NCBI RefSeq assembly: GCF_002341865.1 | Contig: NZ_DDOV01000031.1 | Coordinates: 48,723-112,722 of the forward strand | DNA: 64,000 nucleotides | DNA from: Clostridium sp. UBA2485 | GTDB lineage: Bacteria; Bacillota; Clostridia; Clostridiales; Clostridiaceae | Reading direction: 5' to 3' | Shown here: in pieces, positions 62,237 to 64,000 of the stretch | Position numbering within the stretch: position 1 is the first letter of the stretch | Layout of the letters: every line of letters begins with the position of its first letter | Position numbers and translations under genes: made by a program | Notes under the pieces: model-generated | Told to the model about the DNA's origin: nothing | Seen by the model: the letters and a program-made list of their open reading frames with translations, nothing else | The model's database searches: none

Positions 62237-63550
62237 TTAACCAATTCCTCCATATATCGCACCTAAAACAATAACTATTATTGATACAAATACAAAAACA
62301 TATTTAGCTAAAGGTATAAACCAATTACCTAAAGGTCTTCTTGCTCCCATATTAATTTCTTTTAAAGCATTATCCATTCCATATATCCAAAAGAAAGCTA
62401 TGGCTGAAATTACTGTACCCAAAGGAGCTATATAAATAGTAATTATATCGGAAAAATTATTAAATAGTTCTATATTGAAAGCTAGTGGTACAGCAGCTAA
62501 AAATGAAATTACTCCAATAAATAGTACGCTTTTTCTTCTACTCCATTTTGTTTTATGCATAAAAGCTTCTGAAGTTGCTTCCATCATATTTATAGTTGAA
62601 GATACAGCTGCAAATACAATACTACCAAAGAAAATAGCTCCAAATAAATGTCCACCAGGCATTGATTTAAAGATAGTTGGAACTGTTATAAATAATAAAG
62701 TAGGACCTGACGCTGGATCTAGCCCAAAAGCAAAAGCTGCTGGAATTATTATAAAAGCTGCTAGCATAGCTGATAAACTATCATAAAAAGCTGTATTTAT
62801 TGCAGAAGAAGGTATATCAACATCTTTCTTTATATAACTACCATATACCACCATACCAGCTCCATTTAAAGATACAGTAAAGAATGCTTGGCCAAGAGCC
62901 ATAACCCAAGTGGTAGGATTTAACAAATAAGACCATTTAGGAATCAATAAATATTGTATTCCTTCTGATGCTCCAGGAAGGGTTACAGATCTAATAAGTA
63001 ATATTACAAATATAATAAATAGTGCAGGCATCATAACTTTATTTGCTTTTTCAATTCCTTTACTAACTCCATAGGCTACAACAATAGTTGTTATCAACAA
63101 AGCTAAAGCAAGCCAGAAAATAGTTTCATTGCTTCCTAAAAAACTATCTAAGTAATTTGCAACATCTATATTTTTAAAATTATTGATTGTGCTTATTGAA
63201 AAATATTTTAAAACCCATCCAACCACTACATTATAAAATAAAAATATTCCCCAAACACCTAAAGTTGGTATTAGAGATATGATAGATGAACCAGATATAT
63301 TCTTTTCATCTAAAATTTCTTTTATACCGCCTAAGGAACCTTTTCCTTTTGCTCTCCCTAAAGCGAATTCTCCCATAAGTCCTGTAGTTCCTAATATAAA
63401 TACAAATATAAAATATGGTATAAGAAAAGCGGCTCCCCCATACTGTCCTAATCTCCAAGAAAACATCCATATGTTTCCAAGCCCAACAGCTGAACCTATA
63501 CAGGAAAGTATAAATCCAAATTTACTTGAAAAATTCTCTCTTTCTTTCAT
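62237..63550 (-). CDS. Neurotransmitter:sodium symporter (NSS) family transporter
   Basis: 437 residues with about eleven transmembrane helices, as in prokaryotic NSS proteins. The first helix has GSAVGLGNIWMFSWRLGQYGG, near the family's sodium and substrate site (here split as GSAVGLGNIWMF and SWRLGQYGG). NSS proteins import amino acids such as Tyr, Trp or Leu with Na+. The start follows AAGGAGGAG. The leader has hairpins that can regulate transcription (63578-63728). The usual Arg-Phe pair in helix 1 is replaced by MFSWR. Confidence 0.93.
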   Translation of the reverse strand: MKERENFSSKFGFILSCIGSAVGLGNIWMFSWRLGQYGGAAFLIPYFIFVFILGTTGLMGEFALGRAKGKGSLGGIKEILDEKNISGSSIISLIPTLGVWGIFLFYNVVVGWVLKYFSISTINNFKNIDVANYLDSFLGSNETIFWLALALLITTIVVAYGVSKGIEKANKVMMPALFIIFVILLIRSVTLPGASEGIQYLLIPKWSYLLNPTTWVMALGQAFFTVSLNGAGMVVYGSYIKKDVDIPSSAINTAFYDSLSAMLAAFIIIPAAFAFGLDPASGPTLLFITVPTIFKSMPGGHLFGAIFFGSIVFAAVSSTINMMEATSEAFMHKTKWSRRKSVLFIGVISFLAAVPLAFNIELFNNFSDIITIYIAPLGTVISAIAFFWIYGMDNALKEINMGARRPLGNWFIPLAKYVFVFVSIIVIVLGAIYGGIG

Positions 63551-63577
63551 TTTAACTCCTCCTTATTAATTTTTTAT

Positions 63578-63728
63578 ATAAAAAAACCACATAGACATTT
63601 TATCTACGTGGTTTAAATTCTTAACAAAATAAAACCATGCAGAGCTCTACGTGGTTTTATTGCACAACTATATAACCATCATAGACGCAAACTGTATTTT
63701 AAAAATACTTTCCCAGTTTGCATCTATG
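63578..63728 (-). promoter_or_regulatory. Structured leader with terminator hairpin upstream of the NSS transporter
   Basis: Three hairpins in a row on the minus strand. CATAGATGCAAACTG-type arms (63714-63728 with 63680-63694); ATAAAACCA/TGGTTTTAT around a palindromic AGAGCTCT (63629-63660); and AAACCACGTAGA/TCTATGTGGTTT (63584-63614) followed by TTTTTT. The last is a classic terminator 30 bases before the ribosome site. AAACCACGTAGA occurs in both of the last two hairpins, so they can pair alternatively. This suggests attenuation; I do not recognise a known riboswitch class. 63729-64000 holds no gene. Confidence 0.6.
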
Positions 63729-64000
63729 AATTTTTTTCATTTCAGCAAACTTTATCTATAATAGCTATAATAATATTCATTTGTATTTATCATTTTTATA
63801 GTAATCATAATAAGTTGCTCCTCACATGGAATATTTTAATAAATTATACTATAAATATTTAGATAATTCAATAAAAAATCTTTAGTTAATTACTATTTTC
63901 TTTATATAATCTATGACTATAGGGTTCCACAACGAAAATTTAAATTATGCATGATTTTAATTTCCATAACAAAAATTCTTTTCTATGAATGAAAAATTAA

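Noticed and set aside
63578..63728. T-box or known riboswitch before the NSS transporter
   Set aside because: No AGGGTGGNACCGCG-type antiterminator or other known aptamer core was found, so only a generic attenuator-like leader is reported.

Overview
The window is very AT-rich DNA with short intergenic gaps and strong GGAGG-type ribosome binding sites. It carries a butyrate-type phosphotransbutyrylase/butyrate kinase locus, a c-di-AMP cyclase operon, a glmS ribozyme and many low-GC Gram-positive paralogues. This fits a Clostridium sensu stricto (cluster I), probably near the C. beijerinckii / C. butyricum group. The species call is inference from gene content and order.

Layout. 1-546: the 5' part of a membrane-anchored protein, running off the left edge. 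0.97-4.6 kb: cdaA-cdaR and an FAD protein. 4.7-11.4 kb: an energy-metabolism block, buk-ptb-buk, a MinD-like ATPase, and a four-subunit 2-oxoacid:ferredoxin oxidoreductase (VorDBAC-like) with its own promoter. 11.6-14.3 kb: a small zinc-ribbon membrane protein, then a bactofilin/YhbD pair. 14.6-16.2 kb: glmM. 16.6-27 kb: an ABC exporter, an ECF sigma factor with its membrane partner, and a LnrJK/LnrLMN-like two-component system plus ABC exporter, separated by palindromic dispersed repeats. 27.5-29.7 kb: glmS with its self-cleaving ribozyme leader. 29.7-32.9 kb: a scar in the classic Tn7 attachment region, with a tnsA remnant, an S9 peptidase lacking its usual active-site His, and a degraded second copy of the glmS terminator. 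33.4-36.7 kb: a MurC/Mpl-type ligase, then (minus strand) a radical SAM/SPASM maturase preceded by an unannotated 26-residue peptide gene, a candidate RiPP locus. 37.2-43.5 kb: a second ECF sigma/anti-sigma pair and a BceRS-BceAB-like module. 43.7-64 kb: an accessory region with a zinc alcohol dehydrogenase, a secreted transglutaminase-like protein, six GNAT proteins (one fused to a very large uncharacterised region), two S12 serine hydrolases, DUF523, an AlkC-like repair protein, a YbaK-like deacylase and an NSS transporter.

Three places deserve most attention. (1) The minus-strand peptide at 36456-36536 has a consensus promoter, a good RBS and an intercistronic hairpin before its radical SAM enzyme. 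(2) A decayed NRPS carrier/condensation relic at 59024-59278 lies directly upstream of a membrane S12 peptidase with the architecture of ClbP-type prodrug-activating peptidases. (3) The region after glmS looks like the worn-down remains of a Tn7-like insertion.

The first half shows how genes may work together: the Vor-like enzyme would make acyl-CoA from branched 2-oxoacids, Ptb would convert it to acyl phosphate, and the two Buk paralogues would harvest ATP. CdaA, GlmM and GlmS tie c-di-AMP signalling to cell-wall precursor supply. All family names come from reading the translated sequence by eye; no database search was run.
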